This document shows positions 1 to 8,438 of a stretch of 64,000 nt of DNA, one piece after another (positions within the stretch are counted from its first letter, which is position 1; each line of letters opens with the position of its first letter). A program made the position numbers and the translations under genes. The stretch covers positions 1 through 64,000 of the forward strand of contig JAZONR010000039.1 in assembly GCA_045654645.1 (NCBI GenBank), written 5' to 3'. The notes beneath the pieces were generated by a model. The model had not been told where the DNA came from and ran no database searches. It was given only the letters and a program-made list of their open reading frames with translations. This stretch comes from HGM04593 sp045654645. Its GTDB lineage: Bacteria; Bacteroidota; Bacteroidia; Bacteroidales; Bacteroidaceae.

Positions 1-139
1 CGTGCTCCTGAACAAACTGGATGGGACCCTCCTGAAGCTCGTTAAACTTCTCGGCAGGAACCTTGCACATTGGGCAACGCTCGGGAGCCGATTCACCTTC
101 GTGTATATAACCACATACTGAACAAATGTACTTTTTCAT
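1..139 (-). CDS. Rubredoxin-type N-terminus of a rubrerythrin/NADH peroxidase-like protein (partial)
   Basis: The first 46 codons are present; the rest lies beyond the left edge. The N-terminus reads MKKYICSVCGY and is followed by a second CPMC knuckle, so it carries the two CxxC pairs of a rubredoxin iron site. A rubredoxin domain placed first and followed by more sequence fits the 'reverse' rubrerythrin / NADH peroxidase arrangement common in anaerobic Bacteroidales, where it reduces hydrogen peroxide in the cytoplasm. It lies 41 bp downstream of perR on the same strand, which supports a peroxide-defence role and probable co-transcription. A stand-alone rubredoxin cannot be excluded, because the diiron domain is not visible. 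Confidence 0.75.
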   Translation of the reverse strand, partial: MKKYICSVCGYIHEGESAPERCPMCKVPAEKFNELQEGPIQFVQEH

Positions 140-180
140 AGCTGTATAAATTTAAGTTGTTATATTATTAATTATTTCCT

Positions 181-600
181 TTATCTTTTCTTTTGGCAAT
201 CGGGGCAGAGTCCCTTGATGTAGAGCTGTGCATCGCTTATCTCATAACCTTCGAGACCTTCAACCAGCGAGATGAAGTCTTTTTTCATCTCAAGATCCAC
301 TATTATACCGCAATGGTTGCAGCGAAAGTGGGCGTGGCAACAGCGGTTGCCGTCGAAACAACGGAAGGTATCATCAATGGTTAGCATAGAGATGAGCCCT
401 GCATCCACAAATAGTTTAAGCGTATTATAGACCGTTGTCAATGAGAGTGAACCAAGCTCATCGCACAGCGCTTCATAGACAACCTCGGCTGTGGGGTGCA
501 GACGACTCTGGCGCACATATTCAAAAATAGCCAAACGCTGTACCGATGGTCTGATACCGGCCTTAATCAATTCTTCCTTCAGTTCTACTCTTGACACCAT
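181..600 (-). CDS. perR: PerR-type peroxide-sensing Fur-family repressor
   Basis: 139 residues, the usual length for a Fur/PerR protein: an N-terminal winged helix (about residues 1-80) and a dimerisation/metal domain. Two CxxC pairs (C94/C97 and C132/C135) form the structural zinc site. Candidate regulatory-metal ligands are H35, D83, H89, H91 and D102, which match Bacillus subtilis PerR H37, D85, H91, H93 and D104 with a constant offset of two. An Asp rather than Glu at the last position is associated with PerR-type peroxide sensing, so I favour PerR over Fur. The ATG at 598-600 follows a clear promoter containing a 21-bp palindrome. The neighbouring rubredoxin/rubrerythrin gene is a typical PerR target. 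Confidence 0.88.
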   Translation of the reverse strand: MVSRVELKEELIKAGIRPSVQRLAIFEYVRQSRLHPTAEVVYEALCDELGSLSLTTVYNTLKLFVDAGLISMLTIDDTFRCFDGNRCCHAHFRCNHCGIIVDLEMKKDFISLVEGLEGYEISDAQLYIKGLCPDCQKKR

Positions 601-628
601 AATTGTTATTTCATTTTTGAAATCATTG

Positions 629-660
629 CAAATATATAAAGGCTTTATATATGGTGCAAA
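629..660 (-). promoter_or_regulatory. Bacteroidales-type promoter of perR
   Basis: On the minus strand the -33 box TTTG (657-660) is separated by 20 bp from the -7 box TATATTTG (629-636). Box sequences and spacing fit the Bacteroidetes consensus TTTG-N19/20-TAnnTTTG. Confidence 0.75.
632..652. promoter_or_regulatory. Candidate PerR operator (21-bp palindrome)
   Basis: A perfect inverted repeat with 10-bp arms around a central G. Its core reads as a 7-1-7 palindrome (TATAAAG, G, CTTTATA), the geometry of Fur/PerR boxes. It fills the spacer between the two boxes of the perR promoter and overlaps the -7 box, so a bound dimer would block transcription. Autoregulation by PerR is inferred from position and shape. 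Confidence 0.5.
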
Positions 661-727
661 TTTTTGAACATATTTTTTTCATTTTTTTTAAAAAAAGCTG
701 AAAAAATTGGCTTCGAAAGACTCAGGG

Positions 728-758
728 TTGTATATATCGCATTTAAAATGTACCTTTG
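728..758 (+). promoter_or_regulatory. Promoter of the ABC-F / pepO / metA / thioesterase run
   Basis: TTG at 728-730, a 20-bp spacer, then TACCTTTG at 751-758. This matches the Bacteroidetes housekeeping promoter and lies about 80 bp before the ABC-F start. Confidence 0.7.
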
Positions 759-838
759 CGACCCAAGGTCGCAGCAACAAAGCAGATGTCAAGTTGCGCC
801 ATAACACTTTTTTACACATTATATAATATAAAGGAACA

Positions 839-2764
839 TTGCTTTCAATTGACAACATAAGAGTTGATTTTGGTGGAACAAATCTCTTCCACGATGTCAG
901 TTTTATAATCAACAAGAAGGACCGCATTGCCCTTGTTGGCAAGAATGGTGCCGGCAAAAGTACGCTACTAAAAATTATTGCAGGGCAACAACAACCAAGT
1001 GAAGGCGCAATATCACGCCCCAAGGAGTTCACCGTAGGCTACCTTCCCCAGGTGATGCACCACACCGACGGCCGCACCGTTTATGAAGAGGCAGAGCAGG
1101 CATTTGCCCACATTCACGAAATGGAGTCCCGCCTCGAGAGGATGAACAACGAATTGGCAGAACGCACCGATTATGAGAGTGAGGAGTACCACGCACTCAT
1201 CGATGACTATACGCACCTGAACGAACAGTACACAATGATGGGCGGCAGCCACTACGAAGCGGAGATAGAACGTGCCCTCACAGGCCTTGGCTTCCGCCGA
1301 AGCGACTTCACCCGCCCCACAAGCGAGTTCAGCGGTGGCTGGAGAATGCGCATAGAGCTGGCAAAGTTGCTGCTGCAGCACCCCGATATTCTGTTGCTTG
1401 ATGAGCCCACCAACCACCTTGATATAGAGAGTATCCAGTGGCTCGAGCAGTTCTTGGCACGCAGCAGCAACGCGGTACTGCTTGTGAGCCACGACCGTGC
1501 GTTCCTCAATGCAGTTACAAACCGCACGATAGAGATCTCCTGCGGCAGGATATATGACTACAAGCTCTCCTATGACAAATTTATGGAGACGCGCAAAGAG
1601 CGCCGTGAACAGCAGATACGCGCCTACGAGAACCAGCAAAAGGAGATTGCCGACATAAAGGAGTTCATAGAGCGCTTCCGCTACAAGCCCACCAAGGCCG
1701 TACAGGTGCAGAGCCGCATAAAGCAGCTCGAGAAGATGGTGCCCATAGAGATTGACGAGGAGGACACAAGCCGTTTAAGACTGAAGTTTGCTCCTGCTAC
1801 ACGCAGCGGCAACTACCCCGTCATCTGCAACGGAGTGAAGAAGAGCTTTGGCACCCACACAGTGTTCCAGAATGTAGACTTTACCATAAACCGAGGTGAA
1901 AAGGTGGCTTTTGTGGGCCGCAACGGCGAGGGAAAGACAACAATGGTGCGCTGCATCCTTGGCGAACTTGAACACGATGGAGAGATAACAATAGGACACA
2001 ATGTAGAGCCCGCCTATTTTGCGCAGCACGAGGCTCAGCTGCTCGACGAGAGCCTCACCGTATTCCAGACAATAGACAACGTGGCAACAGGCGACATAAG
2101 GCTGCGCATACGCGACATTCTCGGCGCCTTTATGTTTGGCGGCGAAGCATCGGACAAACCCGTGAAGGTTCTCTCGGGTGGCGAGCGCAGCCGCCTTGCA
2201 ATGATACGTCTGCTACTAAGGCAGATGAACCTGCTCATTCTCGATGAGCCCACAAACCACCTTGATATGCAGTCCAAGGATGTGCTGAAGGAGGCCATAC
2301 GCGACTTCGACGGCACGGTGATTGTTGTGAGCCACGACCGACAGTTCCTCGACGGCCTGGTAACAAAGGTCTACGAGTTTGGAGACGGCAAGGTGAGAGA
2401 ACATTTGGGCGGCATCTATGACTACCTGGCATCAAAGAACGCAACCAACATAAACGAGGCTCTGGCCCAGGGCAAGCCGGCAGTGCAAGCCGAACAGCCC
2501 AAGGCTGTAAACGAAAACAAGCTGAGCTACGAGGCCGAGAAGCAGCAACAGCGTCTGCGCCGCAAATTGGAGCGCATAATAGAGGAGGATGAAAAGACCA
2601 TTGGCGAATTGGAGGGGGCCATTGCCGCACTCGAAGCAACAATGAGCACCTCGGAAGGCAGCACGGCCGAGAACTTCACACGCTATGGAGCGCTCAAGAA
2701 ACAGCTTGATGAGGCTGTTAGTGTGTGGGAACAGAATATGGAAGAACTTGACAAACTAAATTGA
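839..2764 (+). CDS. ABC-F family ATPase (ribosome-associated type)
   Basis: 641 residues with two ATP-binding cassettes and no membrane segment, as in ABC-F proteins that act on the ribosome. Cassette 1 has Walker A GKNGAGKST at 34-42, signature FSGGW and a DEPTNHLD Walker B. Cassette 2 has Walker A GRNGEGKTT at 360-368, signature LSGGE and a second DEPTNHLD. A charged linker joins the cassettes, and the last 80 residues form a charged, coiled-coil-like tail similar to Uup-type proteins. The start is a TTG: it gives the expected N-terminus (MLSIDNIRVDFGG) and no in-frame ATG fits; AAGGA at 831-835 is a close ribosome-binding site. It heads a run with pepO (6 bp gap), metA and a thioesterase. 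Whether it is Uup-, EttA-like or an antibiotic-resistance factor cannot be settled by eye. Confidence 0.9.
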   Translation: MLSIDNIRVDFGGTNLFHDVSFIINKKDRIALVGKNGAGKSTLLKIIAGQQQPSEGAISRPKEFTVGYLPQVMHHTDGRTVYEEAEQAFAHIHEMESRLERMNNELAERTDYESEEYHALIDDYTHLNEQYTMMGGSHYEAEIERALTGLGFRRSDFTRPTSEFSGGWRMRIELAKLLLQHPDILLLDEPTNHLDIESIQWLEQFLARSSNAVLLVSHDRAFLNAVTNRTIEISCGRIYDYKLSYDKFMETRKERREQQIRAYENQQKEIADIKEFIERFRYKPTKAVQVQSRIKQLEKMVPIEIDEEDTSRLRLKFAPATRSGNYPVICNGVKKSFGTHTVFQNVDFTINRGEKVAFVGRNGEGKTTMVRCILGELEHDGEITIGHNVEPAYFAQHEAQLLDESLTVFQTIDNVATGDIRLRIRDILGAFMFGGEASDKPVKVLSGGERSRLAMIRLLLRQMNLLILDEPTNHLDMQSKDVLKEAIRDFDGTVIVVSHDRQFLDGLVTKVYEFGDGKVREHLGGIYDYLASKNATNINEALAQGKPAVQAEQPKAVNENKLSYEAEKQQQRLRRKLERIIEEDEKTIGELEGAIAALEATMSTSEGSTAENFTRYGALKKQLDEAVSVWEQNMEELDKLN

Positions 2765-2770
2765 TATAAA

Positions 2771-4795
2771 ATGAAAAAATTACTTATTCTCGCCGCCGTA
2801 GCCATCGGCCTCGGCGCGTGTACAACAAACGAGACAATGAAAACAAAGCTGACAAAGAACCTGGACACCACAATGGAGCCGGGCAAGGACTTTTTCCAGT
2901 ATGCAACAGGTGGATGGCAGGCTGCCAACCCCATAACAGACGAGTATGCACGCTATGGACAGTTCGACGCCCTCCGCGAGAAGAACAAAGAGCAGTTGAA
3001 GGAGCTTGTCCTTGAGCAGGCCGCAAAACAGAGCGAGCCGGGCAGCAATGCACAGAAGGTGGGCGACCTCTACAACCTTGTGATGGACAGCACACGCCGC
3101 AACCAGGAGGGTGTAGCACCCGTGAAGCCCTATATGGAGGCTGTTGCAGCCATCAAAGAGAAGAAGGAGATTATCCCCCTTATGGCAAGCAACTACCGTG
3201 TGGGCATCGGCGGTTTCTTCGGCACAGGTATCGGCACAGACATTATGGACAGTAACAGCAACCAGTTGGGACTTTATCAGGGCGGCCTCTCTCTCCCTGA
3301 AAAGGAGTACTACAGCGACAACGATGAGGTTTCGCAGAACATACGCACAAGGTTCCGTCAATATGTGGTAAATATGTTCAAGCTGCACGGTTTCAGCGAA
3401 AACGAGGCACAGGAGAAGATGGAGGCAGTTATGGCCATACAGACACGCATCGCAGCAAAGCACCTGAGCCGCGTGGAGCGTCGCAACCCAATGAACAGCT
3501 ACCACAAGATGACATACGAGCAGCTCAAGAAGGAGATTCCCGGCATCGACTGGGATGCCTACTACAACGTGCTTGGCATCAACGGCATCGAGAACATAAA
3601 CCTTGCACACCCCGAAGCCATTAAGGAGGTTGCAGCAATTATCAATGAGGCATCACTCAAGGAGCTGAAGGCTTGCCTCGAATGGTACATAATTGCATCC
3701 ACATCAAACGAGCTGAGCGACGCCATTGAAGAGGAAACATTTGCCTTCTATGGAACAGTTCTCAGTGGCAAGAAGGTGCAGCAGCCCCGTTGGAAGCGTG
3801 CCCTTACAGCCGTTGATGGTGCTTTGGGTGATGTGATAGGCGAGCTCTATGTGGCAAAATACTTTCCACCCGCAGCCAAGGAGCGTATGGTGCAGCTTGT
3901 GAAGAACCTGCAGATTGCACTTGGTGAGCGCATCGATGCACAGGAGTGGATGAGCAACGAGACCAAAGAGGCCGCACACGCAAAACTCAACACATTTACC
4001 GTAAAAATCGGTTACCCCGACAAGTGGGACGACTATAGCGCACTGCAGATAGACCCCAAGCAGAGCTATGCCGACAACTGCCGCAACCTCTCCGAGTTTG
4101 ACTGGAAAAAGCACGTTGATGAGAAGTGGGGCAAGCCTGTAGACAGAGAGGAGTGGCATATGACACCACAGACAGTGAACGCATACTACAACCCCACAAC
4201 CAACGAGATATGCTTCCCTGCCGGCATCCTTCAGTATCCATTCTTCGATATGGAAGAGGATGACGCCTTCAACTATGGTGCAATTGGTGTTGTTATCGGC
4301 CACGAGATGACACACGGCTTCGATGACCAGGGACGTCAGTTCGACAAAGACGGCAATTTCGCAAACTGGTGGACCGATGAAGACGCTCAGAAGTTCAACG
4401 AGCGTTCACAGGTTATTGTGGATTTCTTTGACAAGATTGAAGTGCTTCCCGGCCTCAACGCCAACGGCAAGCTCACATTGGGCGAGAACATTGCCGACCA
4501 CGGCGGCCTTATGATATCAATGCAGGCATTCCGCAACGCCACAAAGGATAACCCGCTGCCTGTAATAGACGGTCTCACCCCCGAGCAGCGCTTCTTCCTC
4601 TCATACTCCGGTGTATGGGCAGGCCACGTGCGCGATGAGGAGATACGCAACCTCACACGCAGCGATGTTCACTCACTTTCACGTTGGAGGGTTAATGGCT
4701 CACTGCCCCACATCGATGATTGGTACACAGCATTCGGCATCACCGAGGAGAGCCCAATGTTCGTACCCCAGGAGGAGCGTCTCAAGATTTGGTAA
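2771..4795 (+). CDS. pepO: M13-family zinc metallopeptidase lipoprotein (neprilysin/PepO-like)
   Basis: 674 residues, full length for family M13. The N-terminus has a lipoprotein signal with lipobox LGAC, so the mature protein should be lipid-anchored in the envelope. The zinc site is complete: HExxH as HEMTH (H511, E512, H515) and the downstream ENIADHGG motif that supplies the third ligand (E572) and the aspartate. The N-terminal half is the helical M13_N domain. M13 enzymes cleave oligopeptides on the amino side of hydrophobic residues; the natural substrate here is unknown. It begins 6 bp after the ABC-F gene and ends 3 bp before metA, so it is probably co-transcribed with both, although no functional link among them is obvious. 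Confidence 0.93.
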   Translation: MKKLLILAAVAIGLGACTTNETMKTKLTKNLDTTMEPGKDFFQYATGGWQAANPITDEYARYGQFDALREKNKEQLKELVLEQAAKQSEPGSNAQKVGDLYNLVMDSTRRNQEGVAPVKPYMEAVAAIKEKKEIIPLMASNYRVGIGGFFGTGIGTDIMDSNSNQLGLYQGGLSLPEKEYYSDNDEVSQNIRTRFRQYVVNMFKLHGFSENEAQEKMEAVMAIQTRIAAKHLSRVERRNPMNSYHKMTYEQLKKEIPGIDWDAYYNVLGINGIENINLAHPEAIKEVAAIINEASLKELKACLEWYIIASTSNELSDAIEEETFAFYGTVLSGKKVQQPRWKRALTAVDGALGDVIGELYVAKYFPPAAKERMVQLVKNLQIALGERIDAQEWMSNETKEAAHAKLNTFTVKIGYPDKWDDYSALQIDPKQSYADNCRNLSEFDWKKHVDEKWGKPVDREEWHMTPQTVNAYYNPTTNEICFPAGILQYPFFDMEEDDAFNYGAIGVVIGHEMTHGFDDQGRQFDKDGNFANWWTDEDAQKFNERSQVIVDFFDKIEVLPGLNANGKLTLGENIADHGGLMISMQAFRNATKDNPLPVIDGLTPEQRFFLSYSGVWAGHVRDEEIRNLTRSDVHSLSRWRVNGSLPHIDDWYTAFGITEESPMFVPQEERLKIW

Positions 4796-4798
4796 AAT

Positions 4799-5680
4799 AT
4801 GCCTATAAAAGTTCCGGCAGGCCTGCCTGCATTGCAAACAGTGATAGATGAGGGCAACGCGGTAGATATCCTTAAAGAGTCTACCGCGGACACCCTTCGC
4901 ATTGCGCTGCTCAACATAATGCCAATGAAGGAGACCACCGAGGCCGACTTCATACGCCTGCTTGCCACAAGCAGCAACAACATTGAACTCACACTGCTCA
5001 AGCTCGACACCCACACCCCCAAACACGCGAGCCCCGAGCATATGAGCCGCTACTACACATCGTTCAGCGAAGCGCGCAACAGCCGCTTCGACGGGCTTAT
5101 AATAACAGGCGCGCCCATTGAGAAGATTGAGTTTGAAGAGGTTACCTATTGGCCCGAGTTGTGCAGCATATTCAACTGGGCAAAAGAGAATGTAACCTCA
5201 ACACTGTTCATCTGCTGGGCTGCACAGGCAGGGTTATACCAGAAATTCGGCATAAGGAAACATCTGCTGCCAAAGAAGATGTTCGGCATATTCCCACACA
5301 CCGTCTCACAGCCAGGGCTTCCCTTGTTCAAAGGCATTGAGGGCACAATATATGTGCCACACAGCCGCCACACAGAACTGCGCCGCAGTGAAGTGGTTGC
5401 AGAGAAGAGGATTGAACTGCTCTCGGAATCGGACATTTCCGGAGTCTACATAATGCAGGAGCGCGAAACACGCAACTTCTTCATCACCGGACACTCGGAA
5501 TATGCACTCTACACGCTCGATGGCGAGTATAAACGCGATGTTTCCAAGGGACTGCCAATTGAACTGCCGCAGAACTACTACCGCAACAACAACCCCGCCA
5601 ACGAGCCTGTAAACCTGTGGCAGGAGACTGCCCGCAAGCTCTTCGGTAACTGGATAGAATACTATTGCAAACAACGTTAA
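4799..5680 (+). CDS. metA: Homoserine O-acyltransferase MetA (predicted acetyl-CoA type)
   Basis: 293 residues. It acylates homoserine as the first committed step of methionine synthesis. The catalytic triad is visible: nucleophile C139 in FICWAAQ, and H232 and E234 in GHSEY, equivalent to E. coli C142, H235 and E237 with a constant offset of three. The residue matching E. coli G111 is E108 (in TGAPIEKIEF). In the family, Glu here goes with acetyl-CoA use and Gly with succinyl-CoA use, so the enzyme is more likely a homoserine O-acetyltransferase despite the usual 'succinyltransferase' label. The gap after pepO is 3 bp, and a thioesterase gene starts 14 bp downstream. ThrA, which makes homoserine, is encoded at 34687. 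Confidence 0.92.
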   Translation: MPIKVPAGLPALQTVIDEGNAVDILKESTADTLRIALLNIMPMKETTEADFIRLLATSSNNIELTLLKLDTHTPKHASPEHMSRYYTSFSEARNSRFDGLIITGAPIEKIEFEEVTYWPELCSIFNWAKENVTSTLFICWAAQAGLYQKFGIRKHLLPKKMFGIFPHTVSQPGLPLFKGIEGTIYVPHSRHTELRRSEVVAEKRIELLSESDISGVYIMQERETRNFFITGHSEYALYTLDGEYKRDVSKGLPIELPQNYYRNNNPANEPVNLWQETARKLFGNWIEYYCKQR

Positions 5681-5694
5681 GATTAGAAAAAGAT

Positions 5695-6432
5695 ATGGCA
5701 AGTCTTACATTTAACCACACCATTGCCTGCTACGAGGCAGACGCCAATAAAGTTATGCGCCCCACCGCTATGCTGAACCTGATGCAGGAGGCCGCCAACA
5801 AGAATGCAGACACATTGGGATTCGGATACGACGAGATGATTGCGATGAACAATGCCTGGGTGCTCTCACGCATACATCTGCGTTTCAAGCGCTATCCAAT
5901 GTGGCGCGATGACGTAACGCTAAAGACCTGGCACAAAGGAATGGTAAAACTCTTCTACCTCCGCGATTTCCTTCTCACCGACAGCAACGGAGAGATACTT
6001 GCCGAGGCAACAAGTTCCTGGCTCATCATTGACCTGAACACACGCCGCCTCGTGCGCAACAGCGACCTCTCCTCGAGCCCCGAAAAATGCACCAAAGAGG
6101 ATGCCATTGCAGAGCCCGCCGACAAAGTGGTCATTCCCGTAGACATTGAACCGGAACTGGTGAGAAAGCACCCTGTAACCTGGTCCGAGATTGACCCCAA
6201 CGGACACGTCAATAATGTAAACTATGCAATGTGGGCCATAGACGCTGTCAAGCCCGAAGATATCAAGGAGCGACAGCTCAAAGAACTGCTCATCAACTAC
6301 GATGCCGAGGTTATGCCGGGCGACACAGTTAAGATATCACGCGTGCGCCAAGAGACCGAAGAGGGCATTGTATACTACATCACAGGCATAGTTGCCGACA
6401 AGCAGAACTTTGCTGTGAAATTGGTATTCTAA
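5695..6432 (+). CDS. Acyl-ACP thioesterase (FatA/FatB-like, double hotdog)
   Basis: 245 residues from the ATG at 5695; an upstream in-frame TTG inside metA would add ten residues unlike the family N-terminus, so I reject it. The protein has two hotdog halves. The second carries D167, N169 and H171 in DPNGHVNN, the catalytic D-x-N-x-H pattern of plant-type acyl-ACP thioesterases also found in Bacteroides. It hydrolyses acyl-ACP to free fatty acid in the cytoplasm, ending chain elongation. It is the last gene of the run from 839 and is followed at once by a strong hairpin terminator. Confidence 0.85.
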   Translation: MASLTFNHTIACYEADANKVMRPTAMLNLMQEAANKNADTLGFGYDEMIAMNNAWVLSRIHLRFKRYPMWRDDVTLKTWHKGMVKLFYLRDFLLTDSNGEILAEATSSWLIIDLNTRRLVRNSDLSSSPEKCTKEDAIAEPADKVVIPVDIEPELVRKHPVTWSEIDPNGHVNNVNYAMWAIDAVKPEDIKERQLKELLINYDAEVMPGDTVKISRVRQETEEGIVYYITGIVADKQNFAVKLVF

Positions 6433-6481
6433 AAATAAGAAATGAGAGTGTCAGCGCGCTGACACTCTCATTTCTTATTTT
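6432..6481. terminator. Bidirectional terminator, 50-bp perfect palindrome
   Basis: A perfect palindrome with 25-bp arms centred on 6456/6457 (core TCAGCGCGCTGA), A-rich on the left and T-rich on the right. It begins at the thioesterase stop codon and lies between convergent genes, so it can stop transcription from both sides. Confidence 0.85.
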
Positions 6482-6547
6482 ATATATAGCAGAATAATCC
6501 AGAAACCGACCCTCTTGAGTTCTACTCTCAAACCCATCCACAAGCAC

Positions 6548-6565
6548 AAGCCCCCAAAGGGGCTT
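6548..6565 (-). terminator. Short GC hairpin after sppA
   Basis: AAGCCCC and GGGGCTT arms (7 bp) around a 4-nt loop, 35 bp beyond the sppA stop. No U-tract follows, so it is a weak terminator or a 3'-end stabiliser. Confidence 0.4.
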
Positions 6566-6599
6566 TATGCCTATATTCTTGGATTATCCCTGTTCCAAA

Positions 6600-8378
6600 T
6601 TATCTTATATTGAGTTCAAATGGCAGGCGTGCCTGAATGTTGTCGCAATTGCCTATGTTGCGGATGAAGTTGGCACAATTATAATAGCCGCCAAATGCCT
6701 CGCGCGCCATTGTCTCCATATAATCCTTCTTGTCAATCTCCATAATCTTCTCCACGATATCTCCCTCCTCGGGATATGCCTTCACGCAATAATCGACAAG
6801 CCCGGCCTTCTGGGCAGCAATCTCAACAGCCCTGTCAAGGTCGCCAAGTTCATCAACAAGACCAATCTCCTTGGCCTTGCTGCCTGTCCACACGCGGCCC
6901 TCGGCAATCTTTGCTATCTCCTCAACGCTAACTCCCCGACCATCGGCACAACGCTTCAGGAAGAGAGCATATCCGTTGTTTACGTAGTTCTGCAGCACAA
7001 CCTTCTCCTCGGGACGGAAAGAGCGGGACATCATACCAAAATCGGCCATTTCATTGGTTTTTACCACGTCAAAATCGAGGCCAATCTTCTCTTTCAACAA
7101 CCTCTCGGCAGTGGGGAACATACCAAAAATACCAATGGAGCCGGTGAGCGTGGTACTATTGGCAACAATGCAGTCTGCTGCGCACGAGATATAATAACCG
7201 CCCGATGCTGCATAGTCTCCCATTGAAACCACCACAGGCTTGGCAGCCTTGAGAAGAGTAACCTCGCGCCATATCTGCTCCGAGCCATAGGCGCTGCCAC
7301 CGGGAGAGTTCACACGAAGAACAACAGCCTTCACATCATCATCCTCGCGCAATTCGCGCAGCTCCTTGATGACCTCTTTTGAGTTTATACCCTCAAGGGA
7401 TGAGGTTGAGCCGTCAATATCGCCAAACGCGTAATATACCGCAACCTTCTTCTTGCCGCTAACCTTTAGAGTCTCTCTGCGCAGTTTCAGCACATCCCTC
7501 ATCTCCTTCATTGTTACAAGATTAAGTTCGTCATCCTCATCAACAGATGTAAGGCGCTTAAGGTAATTCAGCACACCATCCTTGTAGAGCAATGTATCGG
7601 CCATACCGCACGCCACATACTCCGTGGGCTGACAGAAATCCATAAACCCGTCGGCATACTCGTTAAGCTTATCTTTGGAAACATTGCGGGAGGCAGAAAT
7701 ATCTGTGAGCAACTTGTCCCAGGTAGAATTCAACATTTCGGTGAGCTGCTCGCGGTTGGCATCACTCATCTCTGTGGCGATGAATGGTTCAACTGCCGAT
7801 TTATAGGTGCCCACTTTGAAAATCTGCATCTCAACGCCAACCTTCTCAAGCAAATCCTTGTAGAAAACGGGAGTTGATGCAAGACCGTGCCAAGCGATGC
7901 TCCCCTGTGGATTAAGGATTACCTTATCGGCAATGGTTGCCAAATAATAAAGCCCCTGAGAATATTGGTCGCCATAGGCAACAACAAATTTGCCACTCTC
8001 CTTAAAGGAAGCAAGTTCGCCGCGTATCTCCTCAAGCGAAGCCCCAGATGCCCCCTCTACAGCACCGGCCTGCAGATATATGCCTTTAATATCCTTGTTG
8101 CTTTTTGCCTCTTTAATAGCATCAATAATCTCATCAAGGCCATAGCTGTTGAAATCATCATTCATTAATGATGCAAAGGGGTTTTCCTGAGCACGCTCCT
8201 CTATTGTGCCATTAAGATCGAGAAAGAGAATAGAGTTCTCCTCTATTTCACCGTTGCCACCTACCGAGGATGCCACAATTCCGGCAATGAGCAGAATACC
8301 CACAATGGGCAGAATGAGCCCTGCAATCACAATACCAAGCACACAGGCAAATGTTGTTTTAAAAAATGCTTTCATCAC
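6600..8378 (-). CDS. sppA: Signal peptide peptidase SppA, long (67K) form
   Basis: 592 residues, the length of the duplicated E. coli-type SppA. One N-terminal membrane segment lies at about residues 8-38. The serine/lysine dyad is visible: K193 in GTYKSAVEPF, in the first repeat, and S392 in AASGGYY, in the second, followed by TLTGSIGIFG. It cleaves signal-peptide remnants and other membrane peptides on the outer face of the inner membrane. It is the last gene of a minus-strand cluster starting at 11668, with an SPFH gene two positions upstream. M1 and M2 are adjacent, so the start could be 3 bp further in. In some prokaryotes SPFH/stomatin proteins are paired with ClpP/SppA-fold proteases, which makes the neighbourhood notable. 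Confidence 0.93.
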   Translation of the reverse strand: MMKAFFKTTFACVLGIVIAGLILPIVGILLIAGIVASSVGGNGEIEENSILFLDLNGTIEERAQENPFASLMNDDFNSYGLDEIIDAIKEAKSNKDIKGIYLQAGAVEGASGASLEEIRGELASFKESGKFVVAYGDQYSQGLYYLATIADKVILNPQGSIAWHGLASTPVFYKDLLEKVGVEMQIFKVGTYKSAVEPFIATEMSDANREQLTEMLNSTWDKLLTDISASRNVSKDKLNEYADGFMDFCQPTEYVACGMADTLLYKDGVLNYLKRLTSVDEDDELNLVTMKEMRDVLKLRRETLKVSGKKKVAVYYAFGDIDGSTSSLEGINSKEVIKELRELREDDDVKAVVLRVNSPGGSAYGSEQIWREVTLLKAAKPVVVSMGDYAASGGYYISCAADCIVANSTTLTGSIGIFGMFPTAERLLKEKIGLDFDVVKTNEMADFGMMSRSFRPEEKVVLQNYVNNGYALFLKRCADGRGVSVEEIAKIAEGRVWTGSKAKEIGLVDELGDLDRAVEIAAQKAGLVDYCVKAYPEEGDIVEKIMEIDKKDYMETMAREAFGGYYNCANFIRNIGNCDNIQARLPFELNIR

Positions 8379-8438
8379 AATATTTTTTTATATGTTTCAA
8401 AATCAGTATACACAATATAGTATGCACCGCCAATGCAC

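Noticed and set aside
181..600. Fur (iron) rather than PerR
   Set aside because: The ligand set has Asp at the position of PerR D104, and the gene is next to a peroxidase-type gene; both favour PerR.
5665..5694. Upstream TTG start for the thioesterase
   Set aside because: It would start inside metA and add ten residues not seen in the family; the ATG at 5695 fits better.
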